Assembly (NCBI RefSeq): GCF_000332075.2
Contig: NZ_ALVU02000001.1
Location: 1,755,193-1,819,192, forward strand
Length of the DNA stretch: 64,000 nucleotides
Source of the DNA: Synechocystis sp. PCC 7509
GTDB lineage: Bacteria; Cyanobacteriota; Cyanobacteriia; Cyanobacteriales; Chroococcidiopsidaceae
Direction: 5' to 3'
Below are positions 42,982-52,137 of the stretch, piece by piece. A program made the translations under genes and the position numbers. The notes beneath the pieces were generated by a model. The model made no database searches, was not told the DNA's origin, and saw nothing but the letters and a program-made list of their open reading frames with translations. The number at the start of each line of letters is the position of its first letter. Positions within the stretch are counted from its first letter, which is position 1.

Positions 42982-44046
42982 TTAACTAGCTTGAATTTTG
43001 TCAAAAACTGCCCCATCTTCAAAAAACTTTTTCTGAATTTCGTCCCATCCGCCCATATCTTGGGCAGTAAACAAGGTTTTAATCGGTACGTACTGCTTTG
43101 ACACTTCGGCTGCTACGGTAGGATCTACGGGGCGAAAGCCGACTTTAGCAAATTCTCTTTGGGCTTCTGGAGTGTAAAGATACTCTACAAAGGCTTGGGC
43201 AATTTCTCTTGTGCCGTGCTTGTCAACATTTGCATCTACCACTGCTACAGGATTGTCGATAGAGATATTAACATCGGGAACTACATAAGGCAATTTTTCG
43301 CCATTTAATCCTGCTAAAATTACTTCATTTTCGTAGTTAATTAATACATCTCCCTGTCCTTGCTTAAAAAATACATCGCTAGATTCGCGAGCATCCCTAG
43401 GCAATATCGGAGCATTTTTGATTACTTTAGTTGCAAAGTCAAGGGCTTTTGCTTCGTCGCCTCCGGTTCTTGTTACCGAACCCCATAATCCTAAAAAGTT
43501 CCATCGCGCCCCCCCGGAGGTTTTGGGATTGGCGGTAATTACGCCTACTCCTGGTTTGGCTAAATCTGCCCAAGTTTTAATGCCTTTGGGGTTGCCTTCA
43601 CGGGTAACTAATGCCGCTACAGATTTATGGACGATCGCATTATTAGGTGCTTGTTGTTCCCATCCTGGTTCAATTAGTTTTGCTTGCTCGATTTTTTTTG
43701 TATCTAATGCCAATGCTAAAGCTACTACGTCGGCTTCTAAACCGTCAATTACTGCACGGGTTTGAGAACCACTACCGCCGTAACTTTGGTTAAAAGTGAC
43801 ATTTTGATTTTTTTCTTGTTTCCACTTGGCGGTAAATTGAGGAATAATTTTTTCATAAGCAGCGCGGGTAACAGCGTAGGAGACAAGGGTTAATTCTTTA
43901 TCGCCTCCACTGGCGGCGGTGCTGGAAGTGCTGCTAGTGCTGTTTCCTCCCGAACAAGCGGCGATCGCACTTGATAATACTACTCCTACCAAAAATAAAG
44001 CTACAAAGTTTTTTAACTTGCTTTTAGTTATACGCCACCAACTCAT
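42982..44046 (-). CDS. sbpA: Sulfate-binding periplasmic lipoprotein
   Basis: A 354-residue binding protein that delivers sulfate to CysTW. The N-terminus is a lipoprotein signal with lipobox AIAAC (Cys about residue 31). Diagnostic stretches are LVSYAVTRAAYEKIIPQF, QSYGGSGSQTRAVIDGLEADVVALAL, NPKTSGGARWNFLGLWG and NYENEVILAG. First gene of the operon. The ATPase CysA, which follows in Synechocystis, is not here. Confidence 0.95.
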   Translation of the reverse strand: MSWWRITKSKLKNFVALFLVGVVLSSAIAACSGGNSTSSTSSTAASGGDKELTLVSYAVTRAAYEKIIPQFTAKWKQEKNQNVTFNQSYGGSGSQTRAVIDGLEADVVALALALDTKKIEQAKLIEPGWEQQAPNNAIVHKSVAALVTREGNPKGIKTWADLAKPGVGVITANPKTSGGARWNFLGLWGSVTRTGGDEAKALDFATKVIKNAPILPRDARESSDVFFKQGQGDVLINYENEVILAGLNGEKLPYVVPDVNISIDNPVAVVDANVDKHGTREIAQAFVEYLYTPEAQREFAKVGFRPVDPTVAAEVSKQYVPIKTLFTAQDMGGWDEIQKKFFEDGAVFDKIQAS

Positions 44047-44097
44047 ACTCTTTTCTCCTTTTAATCCCCGGTTAATCGGTCGGAATACCGGACTATT

Positions 44098-44116
44098 GTA
44101 TCAAAATAAATGATAC
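44098..44116. promoter_or_regulatory. Inverted repeat upstream of sbpA, operator candidate
   Basis: GTATCA (44098-44103), seven bases, TGATAC (44111-44116), located 52-70 bases before the sbpA start codon. The symmetric arms and the AT-rich spacer fit a LysR-type or other dimeric regulator (for example a CysR-like sulfur regulator); this is inference. A partial match to another site, CGGAATACCG, lies at 44081-44090. Confidence 0.45.
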
Positions 44117-44304
44117 AGGATAATTAGGCAACTGATGGGGAGGTAAAAATTTTTGTTACTTATTGCCATGAAGTATCCAAAGCCAAAGTAAACCACAACT
44201 GGCTGACTTGAATTTGGAAAATACAAATGTATTCAACTCCAAGCTAATTACCAGTCAGCAATCAAAAATCGCACTCACTGACTAAAACTAATCAATTAAA
44301 TTAC

Positions 44305-44958
44305 TTACAAGTAACCATTTTCCGCCAAAAACGCCGGAGTCAAATCATTTTCATGCCGGGAATTAGGAATTAATTTTTCCATGTACTTACCCAAAATATC
44401 GGCTTCCAAATTCACCGCATCACCTAGCTGTAAATAGCTGAGGTTAGTCTCTGAGTAAGTTAGGGGAATAACCGCTACTTTAAACCAATAACGTTCATGG
44501 TTATAATCAGCAATGGTTAAACTTATACCATTAACCGCAATACTACCTTTGGGGACAATGTAACGCGCGATCGCACTTGTAGTTGTAAAACTTATCTCCC
44601 AAGAAGTCGAAGTTTGCTCAATTGCGTCCACGTAACCAATCCCGTCTATATGTCCCATGACAAAATGTCCCCCCAACTTACTCCCTACGCGCAAAGAAGG
44701 TTCTAAGTTGACAAAACGATCGCTCCTCTGACTTTGAGCTAAAGTAGTTCGCCCTAGAGTTTCGGGAGAAACGGCGGCGATAAATCCTTGGGGCAAAACT
44801 TCCATAACTGTTAAACAAATACCATCTACCGCCACGCTGTCACCAAGGGCAAGATCGGTCAAAATTAGACTAGCATTATCATCGTTGCAACTGACCCTTA
44901 GGCGATCGCTGCCCAAGGCGCGAACTTGTCCTAAAGCCTGAACTAATCCTGTAAACAT
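44305..44958 (-). CDS. ribE: Riboflavin synthase
   Basis: A 217-residue enzyme that joins two lumazine molecules to give riboflavin. It has two tandem lumazine-binding barrels: MFTGLVQALG ... DSVAVDGICLTV (first) and GHFVMGHIDGIG ... GSIAVNGISLTI (second). Full length for the alpha-chain type. Stand-alone; I checked the leader and see no FMN riboswitch. Confidence 0.93.
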   Translation of the reverse strand: MFTGLVQALGQVRALGSDRLRVSCNDDNASLILTDLALGDSVAVDGICLTVMEVLPQGFIAAVSPETLGRTTLAQSQRSDRFVNLEPSLRVGSKLGGHFVMGHIDGIGYVDAIEQTSTSWEISFTTTSAIARYIVPKGSIAVNGISLTIADYNHERYWFKVAVIPLTYSETNLSYLQLGDAVNLEADILGKYMEKLIPNSRHENDLTPAFLAENGYL

Positions 44959-45219
44959 ATAAAAAACTTACCTAAATAAAAATCATCTTAATTTCTTCTA
45001 ATCCGCTTTACATAAAACTCATCAAGACGGGTCATACTGGGGTAAAGAGCGTTTGTTGGACACTGACACAAAAAACTAAATACCGCTCCTAAATTGGAGT
45101 TAAATCAATCCACTTTATCAATATAAATATGTATAACGTTTCTACTAGCTTATCTCTAGTTTCCGTTGACCTCCATACTGCGATCGCTATAAAAACAAAG
45201 AATTTTAGAGGCTACGTCA

Positions 45220-45723
45220 ATGATTGAAATGAGAGTTGCTGGCATTGCCATAGATGCTGTAAACCGCAGCCCGATTGTATTGCTAAAAGACGGAACCGAG
45301 CGTCGGGCGCTACCAATTTATATAAATCAAGACCAAGCTAAGGCAATTATTAGCGCCTTAGAACACCAAAAACCGCCTCGCCCCCTAACTCATGACTTAC
45401 TAGCAAATATGTTAGAAGTTTGGGGGATGGTATTAGATCGCGTGGTGATTCACTCAATTCAAGATGGGACGTTTTTCGCTGTCTTAAGCATCCGCCAAGG
45501 GGAAGTAAAAAAAGAAATTGATGCTCGTCCTAGTGATGCGATTGCGATCGCCTTGCGTACCAATAGCCCCATCTGGGTAATGGAAGAAGTAATCGCTGAT
45601 GCCTCTATTCCCGTTGATAGAGATGCCGATGAAGCCGAACAACTAGCTTTTAAGGAATTTTTGTCTAATCTCCGCCCCGAAGACTTAATTCAAGGCAAAG
45701 GTTTTAGTCCTGGGGAAGCCTAA
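45220..45723 (+). CDS. Bifunctional nuclease family protein (DUF151)
   Basis: A 167-residue protein of the BFN/DUF151 family (MRVAGIAIDAVNRSPIVLLKD; RRALPIYINQDQAKAI; RPLTHDLLANML; RPSDAIAIALRTNSPIWV). Plant homologues have RNase and DNase activity; bacterial roles are unclear. It is 14 bases ahead of the aldo/keto reductase gene, so the two may be co-transcribed. Confidence 0.9.
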   Translation: MIEMRVAGIAIDAVNRSPIVLLKDGTERRALPIYINQDQAKAIISALEHQKPPRPLTHDLLANMLEVWGMVLDRVVIHSIQDGTFFAVLSIRQGEVKKEIDARPSDAIAIALRTNSPIWVMEEVIADASIPVDRDADEAEQLAFKEFLSNLRPEDLIQGKGFSPGEA

Positions 45724-45737
45724 ATTATTATTTCTTT

Positions 45738-46859
45738 ATGCGTTATCGACGTTTTGGTAAAACTAATCTCTATTTATCTGTTTTCTCGTTGGGAACGATG
45801 CGCTACTTAGCATCTGCCGATTGTGCGCGACAAACTATCGAAAAAGCTTATGCTTGTGGCATCAATCACTTTGAAACAGCTAGAGGTTACGGCAAAAGTG
45901 AGGAGTATTTGGGAGCGGCGTTAGCTTCCTTACCCATCGAACGAAGTCAAATCTACATTACAACCAAAATCTCCCCCACCGTAGATGCTGATTCTATGAG
46001 TTGCTACATTGACGAATCATTGCAGCGCTTGCAATTAGACTACATAGATTGCTTGGCAATGCACGGCATCAATACTTGGGAACATCTCAAACAGTTACTT
46101 GGCAAAGGTTGCATGAGCGCAGTGCAAGCGGCGGTAAAGGCGGGGAAAGTCAAACACGTTGGGTTTTCAACACACGGCTCTTTGGAATTAATTACTGAAG
46201 CGATCGCCACAGGCTTATTTGAGTTTGTTAACCTACATTACTACTACTTTTTTCAACGTCATGCCGCCGCCCTAGAGTTAGCCAAAACTAAAGATATGGG
46301 AATATTTATTATTTCCCCCGCCGATAAAGGCGGTAAGCTCTATAACCCTCCCCAAAAGCTAACTGATTTATGTTATCCCCTCACACCTTTGGAATTAAAC
46401 TACCGTTTTTTACTTAGCGATCCGAGGATTACTACTTTAAGTGTAGGAGCGGCTAAGGCGGAAGAACTCATTGAGCCGCTTAAACAGTGCGATCGCACTG
46501 AACCATTAAATCCCACCGAAATTGCTGCGTTTCAACGCTTAGAGGCGCAATTAACTACCATAGAACCGCAAAAATGCAGTCAGTGCTACGCCTGCTTGCC
46601 TTGCCCGGAAAATATCAATATTCCCGAAATTCTCCGCCTACGTAATCTTGCGGATGCTTACGATCTGAGTGACTATAGTAATTACCGATACACAATGCTA
46701 GAAAATGCTGGTCATTGGTTTCCTGGCAATAAAGGCGATCGCTGTACATCCTGCGGTGACTGCCTGCCACGATGCCCCGAACAACTAGATATTCCGGCGC
46801 TGTTAGCTGATGCTCACCAAAAACTTAATGGCTCACCCCGTCGTCGCCTCTGGGAATAG
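45738..46859 (+). CDS. Aldo/keto reductase with C-terminal Fe-S domain
   Basis: A 373-residue protein. An AKR TIM barrel (1-280) with RRFGKTNLYLSVFSLGT, the catalytic Tyr in ETARGYGKSEEYLG and GKVKHVGFSTHG is followed by a cysteine-rich tail (QCYACLPCPENI; CTSCGDCLPRCPEQL) for one or two 4Fe-4S clusters. The architecture is that of ferredoxin-linked AKRs. Reduction substrate unknown. Confidence 0.9.
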   Translation: MRYRRFGKTNLYLSVFSLGTMRYLASADCARQTIEKAYACGINHFETARGYGKSEEYLGAALASLPIERSQIYITTKISPTVDADSMSCYIDESLQRLQLDYIDCLAMHGINTWEHLKQLLGKGCMSAVQAAVKAGKVKHVGFSTHGSLELITEAIATGLFEFVNLHYYYFFQRHAAALELAKTKDMGIFIISPADKGGKLYNPPQKLTDLCYPLTPLELNYRFLLSDPRITTLSVGAAKAEELIEPLKQCDRTEPLNPTEIAAFQRLEAQLTTIEPQKCSQCYACLPCPENINIPEILRLRNLADAYDLSDYSNYRYTMLENAGHWFPGNKGDRCTSCGDCLPRCPEQLDIPALLADAHQKLNGSPRRRLWE

Positions 46860-46931
46860 GTATAAAAAGTAATGTTTCTAAAAGCAAAGTAGCTTTTTGC
46901 CCACAAAAACTTAACTTACTCAATTAAAACT

Positions 46932-47804
46932 ATGAAAATCAATTCCCTTGCGGATCTAAAACCTTTAGAAAACACTCAATTTTGGTTATTAGCGACTTCT
47001 GCTAGTTTGACAGCCGTTTATGCCAGTGTATATTTAAGGCTTGATGGTAATTCAAGTCAAGTAGCTGTAAGCTTGCTAGGTCTAGGGGCAGTATTTTCTT
47101 TACTAGCAGAGAAACGTCAAACTTTAAAATTTGAAAGCGATATTTTTTCAAGTTTGCTAGGTATTTTATTAATTGGTTTTGTTTTACTAAGAAGTAATTA
47201 TGTTGGGGCTGTGGATTCTTTTGTAGAACTGACACCATTTATAGCTTTTTTTGGTCTAGCGCTGCTGGCTTCAGGGATAAAAGGGCTGCGTCAGTATTGG
47301 TTAGAACTACTAATTATTTTTGCTTTTAATTTACCTGTAGCTTATATTTCCCAACACTTAGATATATCAATATTTACAGCCAAATTTTCCAGCGCATTTT
47401 TAGCTTACTTGGGTTTGCCAGTGGTACGCCAAGGGGTAAACATTATCATGCCTACGGGAGCAGTAGAAGTCTATCCGGGTTGTTCGGGAATGGAAACTAT
47501 ATCGCAGCTAGTAAAGTTGGCTTTACTATTTCTAATTATGTTTCCTACCCACAGCTTATTTAAAAAAATCCTTGTTCCGCTTGTCGCGACAATCATTGCC
47601 TTCTTGATTAATGCCGTCAGAGTCGCGTTAATGGCTTATTTAGTCGCCAAATCAACCCCCGAATCATTTGACTACTGGCACACAGGTACAGGATCGCAGA
47701 TATTCTTTTTAGCCTGCACGCTCCTTTTTGGTGGTTTTTGTTACTTAATTACCAAACAAGATGACGATAGCGATCGCAACGAACAATTGGAGTTGCCCAG
47801 CTAA
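46932..47804 (+). CDS. crtA: Cyanoexosortase A
   Basis: A 290-residue integral membrane transpeptidase with about eight helices. The catalytic triad of exosortases is visible: C184 (YPGCSGMET), R230 (NAVRVALMAYLV) and H250 (YWHTGTGS). It cleaves PEP-CTERM tails and transfers the proteins to a cell-surface acceptor. It is followed by its two customary partners. The PEP-CTERM protein at 7163 is a likely client. The symbol refers to the cyanoexosortase name and not to a carotenoid gene. Confidence 0.9.
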   Translation: MKINSLADLKPLENTQFWLLATSASLTAVYASVYLRLDGNSSQVAVSLLGLGAVFSLLAEKRQTLKFESDIFSSLLGILLIGFVLLRSNYVGAVDSFVELTPFIAFFGLALLASGIKGLRQYWLELLIIFAFNLPVAYISQHLDISIFTAKFSSAFLAYLGLPVVRQGVNIIMPTGAVEVYPGCSGMETISQLVKLALLFLIMFPTHSLFKKILVPLVATIIAFLINAVRVALMAYLVAKSTPESFDYWHTGTGSQIFFLACTLLFGGFCYLITKQDDDSDRNEQLELPS

Positions 47805-48490
47805 TGAAACTTAAACAGTTACATATTCCACTGCTGATATTTGTCTTTGCAAGTACCACTTTGGTTTTAGGCAAATTACTTATAGACCCAAACATTGGCA
47901 AACGCCAACTGACTCCGGTTGTATTTCCCCAAAACGTACCTTTAAACGGCTGGCAACTCCAATCTAGCGAACCATTGATTAGCAAAACTGCCGAATACGG
48001 TCAAACTATCGGTAAACCCTTTGACAAAGGTAAACAATATCGCTATAGCCAAAATAACTTGCTGCTAGATATTCAAATGGTCTATGAAATAGAAAGTCAT
48101 AGTGCTTACCAGCAGTTTTTGTCAAACTACAGCCCTCTGCCAACTTCATCTAACGAACAATTTTTTGTTGCCCGCCAACAACCACAAGTCGGAACTTATA
48201 GTTTATACGTTGTCAAAGACCGTGCTTATCTAACTACTTGTATGAACTCGCGAGGTGGTAGTACCCTAACAAGGCAGGAGTTTAACGATAATCGCACTCG
48301 TTACGATTTGTTGTCAAATCGTACCATCCCTTGGCTACTAGGTCAGCTAAGTTTACGAGATACTCGTTGCTTATGGAACCATTTTTCCATACCCTTAAAT
48401 AAGTCTTCGCCACAGGCAGCTTATGCCATTTTAGAAAAAGCGTGGATTTCTTGGTATCAGTGGTGGATTTTAAACTATCCCCAAGAATGA
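47804..48490 (+). CDS. Cyanoexosortase A system-associated protein
   Basis: A 228-residue membrane-anchored protein: one N-terminal helix (HIPLLIFVFASTTLVLGKLL), then a periplasmic domain (EposI/EpsI-like, with VFPQNVPLNGWQL and NNLLLDIQMVYEIESHSAYQQ). Its start overlaps the stop of the exosortase gene (ATGA-type coupling), a pairing conserved in cyanobacteria. Likely assists substrate handling; the mechanism is not known. Confidence 0.85.
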   Translation: MKLKQLHIPLLIFVFASTTLVLGKLLIDPNIGKRQLTPVVFPQNVPLNGWQLQSSEPLISKTAEYGQTIGKPFDKGKQYRYSQNNLLLDIQMVYEIESHSAYQQFLSNYSPLPTSSNEQFFVARQQPQVGTYSLYVVKDRAYLTTCMNSRGGSTLTRQEFNDNRTRYDLLSNRTIPWLLGQLSLRDTRCLWNHFSIPLNKSSPQAAYAILEKAWISWYQWWILNYPQE

Positions 48491-48533
48491 TTTGTGTTCG
48501 AGATTAATTGTCGTAATTCAAGGTTTTGTTGGC

Positions 48534-49217
48534 GTGACAAAAGCAAATAGTAATGAATCGTGGTTCGCTCCTCTCTTTCGCATCGTTGGTTATGCGTTAT
48601 TAGCTTTGTCATTATTTGACGTAATCGATATTTTTATCCCAGCGCTATTTACAAACGCCGCTTGGGAATTTCAAACAGTAAGAAGTTTGGTAGAGCGAGT
48701 ACCTGTACCTTTACTAGGTGCGGTGCTGGTATTTTCTGGCGAAAAAAGCCTAAAAATCTTTAGATTTTTATCTTGGGCTTGTTTACTTGTAGGCATATTA
48801 TTTTTCTTATTAGTACCTTTAGGAATTAGTGCCAGTTTGAGACTTGACAACCAAAGCGCTCAAGAACTTAATACTAGAGTCACTCAGCAAGCCAATCAAT
48901 TGCAACAGTTGCAAGGTGTACTTAATAAAGCCACTACTCCCGCAGAAATTCAAAGCGTGTTAACGCGCCTCAATCCCCAAGCGGGTGCTGTACCGACTCA
49001 AAACGTTGCTGAACTCAAAACTCAACTGCTAGCCAGAATTGCTGGTGGTCAAAAGCAATTACAAGCCCAAGCCGCTACCAATCGCTCCAACGCTCAAAGA
49101 TTGCTGCTCAAAAATACAGTTAAGTCAGTTTTGGGTGCTTTAGTTGCAGGAACAATATTTATTCTCATCTGGCGACAAACCAATAGAGCGATCAAAGCAA
49201 ACCGACAACGAGCTTAG
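48534..49217 (+). CDS. HpsJ-like protein, cyanoexosortase A-associated
   Basis: A 227-residue membrane protein with helices near residues 13-35, 48-66, 76-100 and 195-215 and a glutamine-rich coiled region (LNTRVTQQANQLQQLQGVLN). It resembles HpsJ of hormogonium polysaccharide gene sets and is the third member of the exosortase A cluster. I prefer GTG 48534 (MTKANSNESW) because TTG 48492 would add a non-family extension. Predicted to work in polysaccharide or surface-layer export. Confidence 0.8.
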   Translation: MTKANSNESWFAPLFRIVGYALLALSLFDVIDIFIPALFTNAAWEFQTVRSLVERVPVPLLGAVLVFSGEKSLKIFRFLSWACLLVGILFFLLVPLGISASLRLDNQSAQELNTRVTQQANQLQQLQGVLNKATTPAEIQSVLTRLNPQAGAVPTQNVAELKTQLLARIAGGQKQLQAQAATNRSNAQRLLLKNTVKSVLGALVAGTIFILIWRQTNRAIKANRQRA

Positions 49218-49290
49218 ATGGTAATTTATCCGCCGATTTGTAGGTAGGACTGCTAAGTTAGTAGTAAGAACATCAACCAATTATTAAATT

Positions 49291-49848
49291 ATGCGACTAG
49301 GTGTTTTGGTTAAAGCAAAATCGCTATTATTACTAACTATTAGCCTGTTTACGGCGGGTTTTATTTTCTTCTCTCCGTCTGCTACAGCAAAAACTCCTGC
49401 TGTACCATCACCTGCTAAGGAAGGATTGGAATTAAGTTTATTGGCTCCTAATGCTGCTATCAAAAATGGTGTGATTACTGCTAATAATATTTCTCAAAAA
49501 CAATTAACTATTCCTAGCATCTGGTGGGCAAAAGAGCAGTTTGGAGGTAAGTTGCTAGACAATTGGTTGGCTTATCCAGCCAAAGGCAGCCGCGCAGCAC
49601 GTATAGATTTAATTGTTAATCGGCAAATTTGGAGCTTGTTAGATTATGTAGAGCGTTATAAATTTGTCAATAACTTGGGCAATGTTGCCCGTGATTACGG
49701 TTACAACGTCCGAGTATTTAATTATCAACAGGAACTTTTAGCTACTTATACTTGCAACTTTAGCGTTCAGCCCCGCTTGTGTAGTATGGCGGAGCTTGAT
49801 GCTTTGGGTAAAGCCAGCGTTCGCGGTTCTAGAGCAGTTAGTAATTAA
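49291..49848 (+). CDS. Exported hypothetical protein, 185 aa
   Basis: A signal peptide (to ~residue 33, ...SPSATAK) is followed by a soluble domain with PSIWWAKEQFGGKLLDNWLAYP and VNRQIWSLLDYVERYKFVNNLG; I recognise no named family, although it looks like a conserved cyanobacterial protein. It lies after the exosortase cluster on the same strand, 73 bases away, and ends with a 4-base convergent overlap with the next gene. Confidence 0.65.
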   Translation: MRLGVLVKAKSLLLLTISLFTAGFIFFSPSATAKTPAVPSPAKEGLELSLLAPNAAIKNGVITANNISQKQLTIPSIWWAKEQFGGKLLDNWLAYPAKGSRAARIDLIVNRQIWSLLDYVERYKFVNNLGNVARDYGYNVRVFNYQQELLATYTCNFSVQPRLCSMAELDALGKASVRGSRAVSN

Positions 49849-50996
49849 AGCTTCATTGCTTGCCAAAGTGATTTGTATTGCTGCATAGTTTCTTTAGGCA
49901 AGGGTAGTAAAAATTCGCTTTGAGCAAAAGTTTCGGATTTAACTAGGAGTAAGTTTCTTAATCCCTCTTGAACATCTGTAGGATTGATGTCAATTTCTAT
50001 GGGCGATAAAGCTTTACTCAAGATAGAAATTTGCTTTTGACTTTGAGGCAGCCAACAAAAATCAATCCACTGCTTTGCTAAAAGCTTATTGACAGGGCTT
50101 TTTGTCGGACTTACCCACACATCTGCCCAAATTGCGCTGCCAGACTGGGGGACGATCGCAGCAATTTCTTGATAGCGTTGAATAACCGGGATAACATCAC
50201 TAGACCAACCTACAGCTAACCAAGTGTCTCCTAAAATTAATGGTTCCATATAGCGATCGCTACTATAAAACTTGACTTGCTGATGTAGGGTTTTGAGTTG
50301 GTCGGCTAATTGGGAAACTTGCTGTAAATTTTGACTATTGTAAGAGTAACCAAGTTTTTTTAAAGTTAAACCAATCACTTCTCGCGGCTGATTGGGTAAA
50401 GAAATGCGACTTCGCAATTCTTCCCGCCACAAGTCACTCCAATTCGTCGGTGTCCATCCCAAAGACTCAAATTTTTTGCGGTTGTAAGCAATTACTGTAT
50501 TACCCCAACGATAGGGAGCAGCCCAAATTTGCCCGTTGATATCGACTTCACCTTGAGCGTTACGCCGAACCAGTTCTTGCCAACGAGAAGGTAGGTTTTG
50601 CCATTGGGATAAATCGGTAATTTCTAAGGGCTGAATTAGTTTTTGGGCGATCGCTTCTTTTAATCGAAAATCCCCCAAAGTCAATAAATCTGCTACGTCT
50701 GGCGCTGGCGGATTAATTAATGGAATTGCTGGTAGCTGCCAAGGGCTACTATTATTTACCTTTGGTTGTTGCCAAGACTTCAATAAGTCAAAAGCCGTCG
50801 CTAATTGTTCTACGGGTGCAAATTCTAAATTAGCAGGTTGTTTTAAATTGGCTTTAAATTGTCCCAACAACTGAGCCGGAATAGAACCTTTTAAGGACTG
50901 TACTTGCAGTTTTTGTTTGTCTTGACTATTACAGCCTGCTACTAACTGCAACAGCGCCATTGTCCCAGCTTGAATTAAAAAGTCCCTGCGATCCAT
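49845..50996 (-). CDS. ABC-type solute-binding lipoprotein (PotD/family 1 type)
   Basis: A 383-residue extracellular solute-binding protein. The start MDRRDFLIQAGTMALLQLVAGC combines a twin-arginine motif and a lipobox (Cys 22). PAPDVADLLTLGDFRLKEAI and WAAPYRWGNTVIAYNRKKFE are typical of polyamine/spermidine-binding proteins. ATG 50996 was chosen; an upstream in-frame start at 51035 would run into the preceding gene. No permease or ATPase is adjacent. It is 4 bases after the phycobiliprotein lyase gene, an odd partner. Confidence 0.8.
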   Translation of the reverse strand: MDRRDFLIQAGTMALLQLVAGCNSQDKQKLQVQSLKGSIPAQLLGQFKANLKQPANLEFAPVEQLATAFDLLKSWQQPKVNNSSPWQLPAIPLINPPAPDVADLLTLGDFRLKEAIAQKLIQPLEITDLSQWQNLPSRWQELVRRNAQGEVDINGQIWAAPYRWGNTVIAYNRKKFESLGWTPTNWSDLWREELRSRISLPNQPREVIGLTLKKLGYSYNSQNLQQVSQLADQLKTLHQQVKFYSSDRYMEPLILGDTWLAVGWSSDVIPVIQRYQEIAAIVPQSGSAIWADVWVSPTKSPVNKLLAKQWIDFCWLPQSQKQISILSKALSPIEIDINPTDVQEGLRNLLLVKSETFAQSEFLLPLPKETMQQYKSLWQAMKL

Positions 50997-51000
50997 AAGT

Positions 51001-51627
51001 TTAAGCGCTGTAGCGCCGCTCCACACCAAAACCAATTAAATCGATCGTAGTTGGTATTTCTCCTGGTTGTGGGCGCTGATAGGTAACAATTGTACGCATT
51101 CTGACATCGGGGGCAACTAAACGCATTTGATCGACGGCGACCGAACGCCGATAATAAGTTGTCATTTCCAAAGTTTGCCTAATAGGTTGATAGCTAAATC
51201 TTCCGGCGATCGCTCCAGCTTCAGAATACCCTTGATCGCGCAGATAAAAGCCCTTAATCAATCCAGTTTCCAAGCCTACTTGAGCGCTTAAGGGTGGCGG
51301 TGGTAAGTCTAGAGTCACTTGAGTCGGTACATAAGTATCAGGAACAAATAACGCTTGCAAACTCATAGAGACAGTTTCCCCAGTTTCCGATCGCGTGTCA
51401 AAAGTAATCGCAAATCCAGGAAATTTTTGCTGTTGTTCTATCAATTTTACAATTTCTACATTCAAGTTAGATTGCGCCAAAATCTCTTGTTTTTGAGCTT
51501 GATCGATTAAATCAACTCTAAACTCTGTATAAGACCTTTCTATTTGTCCTTCTAACAAAGAATGATAAATTCGCTCGGTTTTCCATAAACCACTACAAGC
51601 ATTAAAAAATTCGTCAAAACTTAGCAT
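51001..51627 (-). CDS. cpcS: Phycobiliprotein lyase of the CpcS/CpeS family
   Basis: A 208-residue lipocalin-like lyase that attaches bilin chromophores to phycobiliprotein cysteines. Typical stretches are FDEFFNACSGLWKTERIYH near the N-terminus, SGEWKSERRT-like positions replaced by LLEGQIERSYTEF, and GRFSYQPIRQTLEMTTYY. CpcS and CpcU subtypes cannot be separated by eye. It sits between a hypothetical gene and a solute-binding protein gene on the same strand. Confidence 0.8.
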   Translation of the reverse strand: MLSFDEFFNACSGLWKTERIYHSLLEGQIERSYTEFRVDLIDQAQKQEILAQSNLNVEIVKLIEQQQKFPGFAITFDTRSETGETVSMSLQALFVPDTYVPTQVTLDLPPPPLSAQVGLETGLIKGFYLRDQGYSEAGAIAGRFSYQPIRQTLEMTTYYRRSVAVDQMRLVAPDVRMRTIVTYQRPQPGEIPTTIDLIGFGVERRYSA

Positions 51628-51645
51628 CTAAATTCCTTTTGTCAC

Positions 51646-52137
51646 TTAAGCTTGGGGGGATTTTAAAGCGCGATCGAGGACTTCGCGAGCAACTTCTGCT
51701 TTTCCTCTAGCTTCTTGATAGCGTAAATTAGCTTGAGCAAAGGTTTTCAACACCTTAAACCCTTCCTTTAGATCGTTAATTTCTTCCTCACTTACCAATT
51801 TATCCGTAAATAATATATCTACCGCCGCCCGTACCGCCAGCGCTTCGCTACGGGACTCTTGGACTTTTAATTTCAGCGTGGCAAGATTATTTAACACCTG
51901 TACCGCTTGAGTAATTCCGTCTTCATCACTGCGATCGCCTGGGGGTAAATCTTTAACCTCAATTAGCTGCTGAGGACTAAAACCTTCTTCAAGATCGGTA
52001 GCCAATGTTCCATCGTCCATAAGTTCCATTAGTCGATCCATTGCTTTTTCGCGAGCTTTAACAGAATCTTTACCAGGAATATCTAAAATAACTTCAGGAC
52101 TAGCGGCGAGGGTGTACTTAACCATATTTTCAGTCAA
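51646..52137 (-). CDS. Conserved-type hypothetical protein upstream of cpcS
   Basis: A 163-residue soluble, mostly helical protein (VKYTLAASPEVILDIPGKDS; KAMDRLMELMDDGTLAT; SEEEINDLKEGFKVLKTF). I know no named family. An in-frame ATG at 52125 (MVKYTLAASP) is a likely alternative start. It lies 18 bases ahead of cpcS and may be co-transcribed with it. Confidence 0.65.
   Translation of the reverse strand: MTENMVKYTLAASPEVILDIPGKDSVKAREKAMDRLMELMDDGTLATDLEEGFSPQQLIEVKDLPPGDRSDEDGITQAVQVLNNLATLKLKVQESRSEALAVRAAVDILFTDKLVSEEEINDLKEGFKVLKTFAQANLRYQEARGKAEVAREVLDRALKSPQA

Noticed and set aside
44959-45219. FMN riboswitch upstream of ribE
   Set aside because: The conserved RFN core sequences are absent on the minus strand; the region is plain AT-rich spacer.
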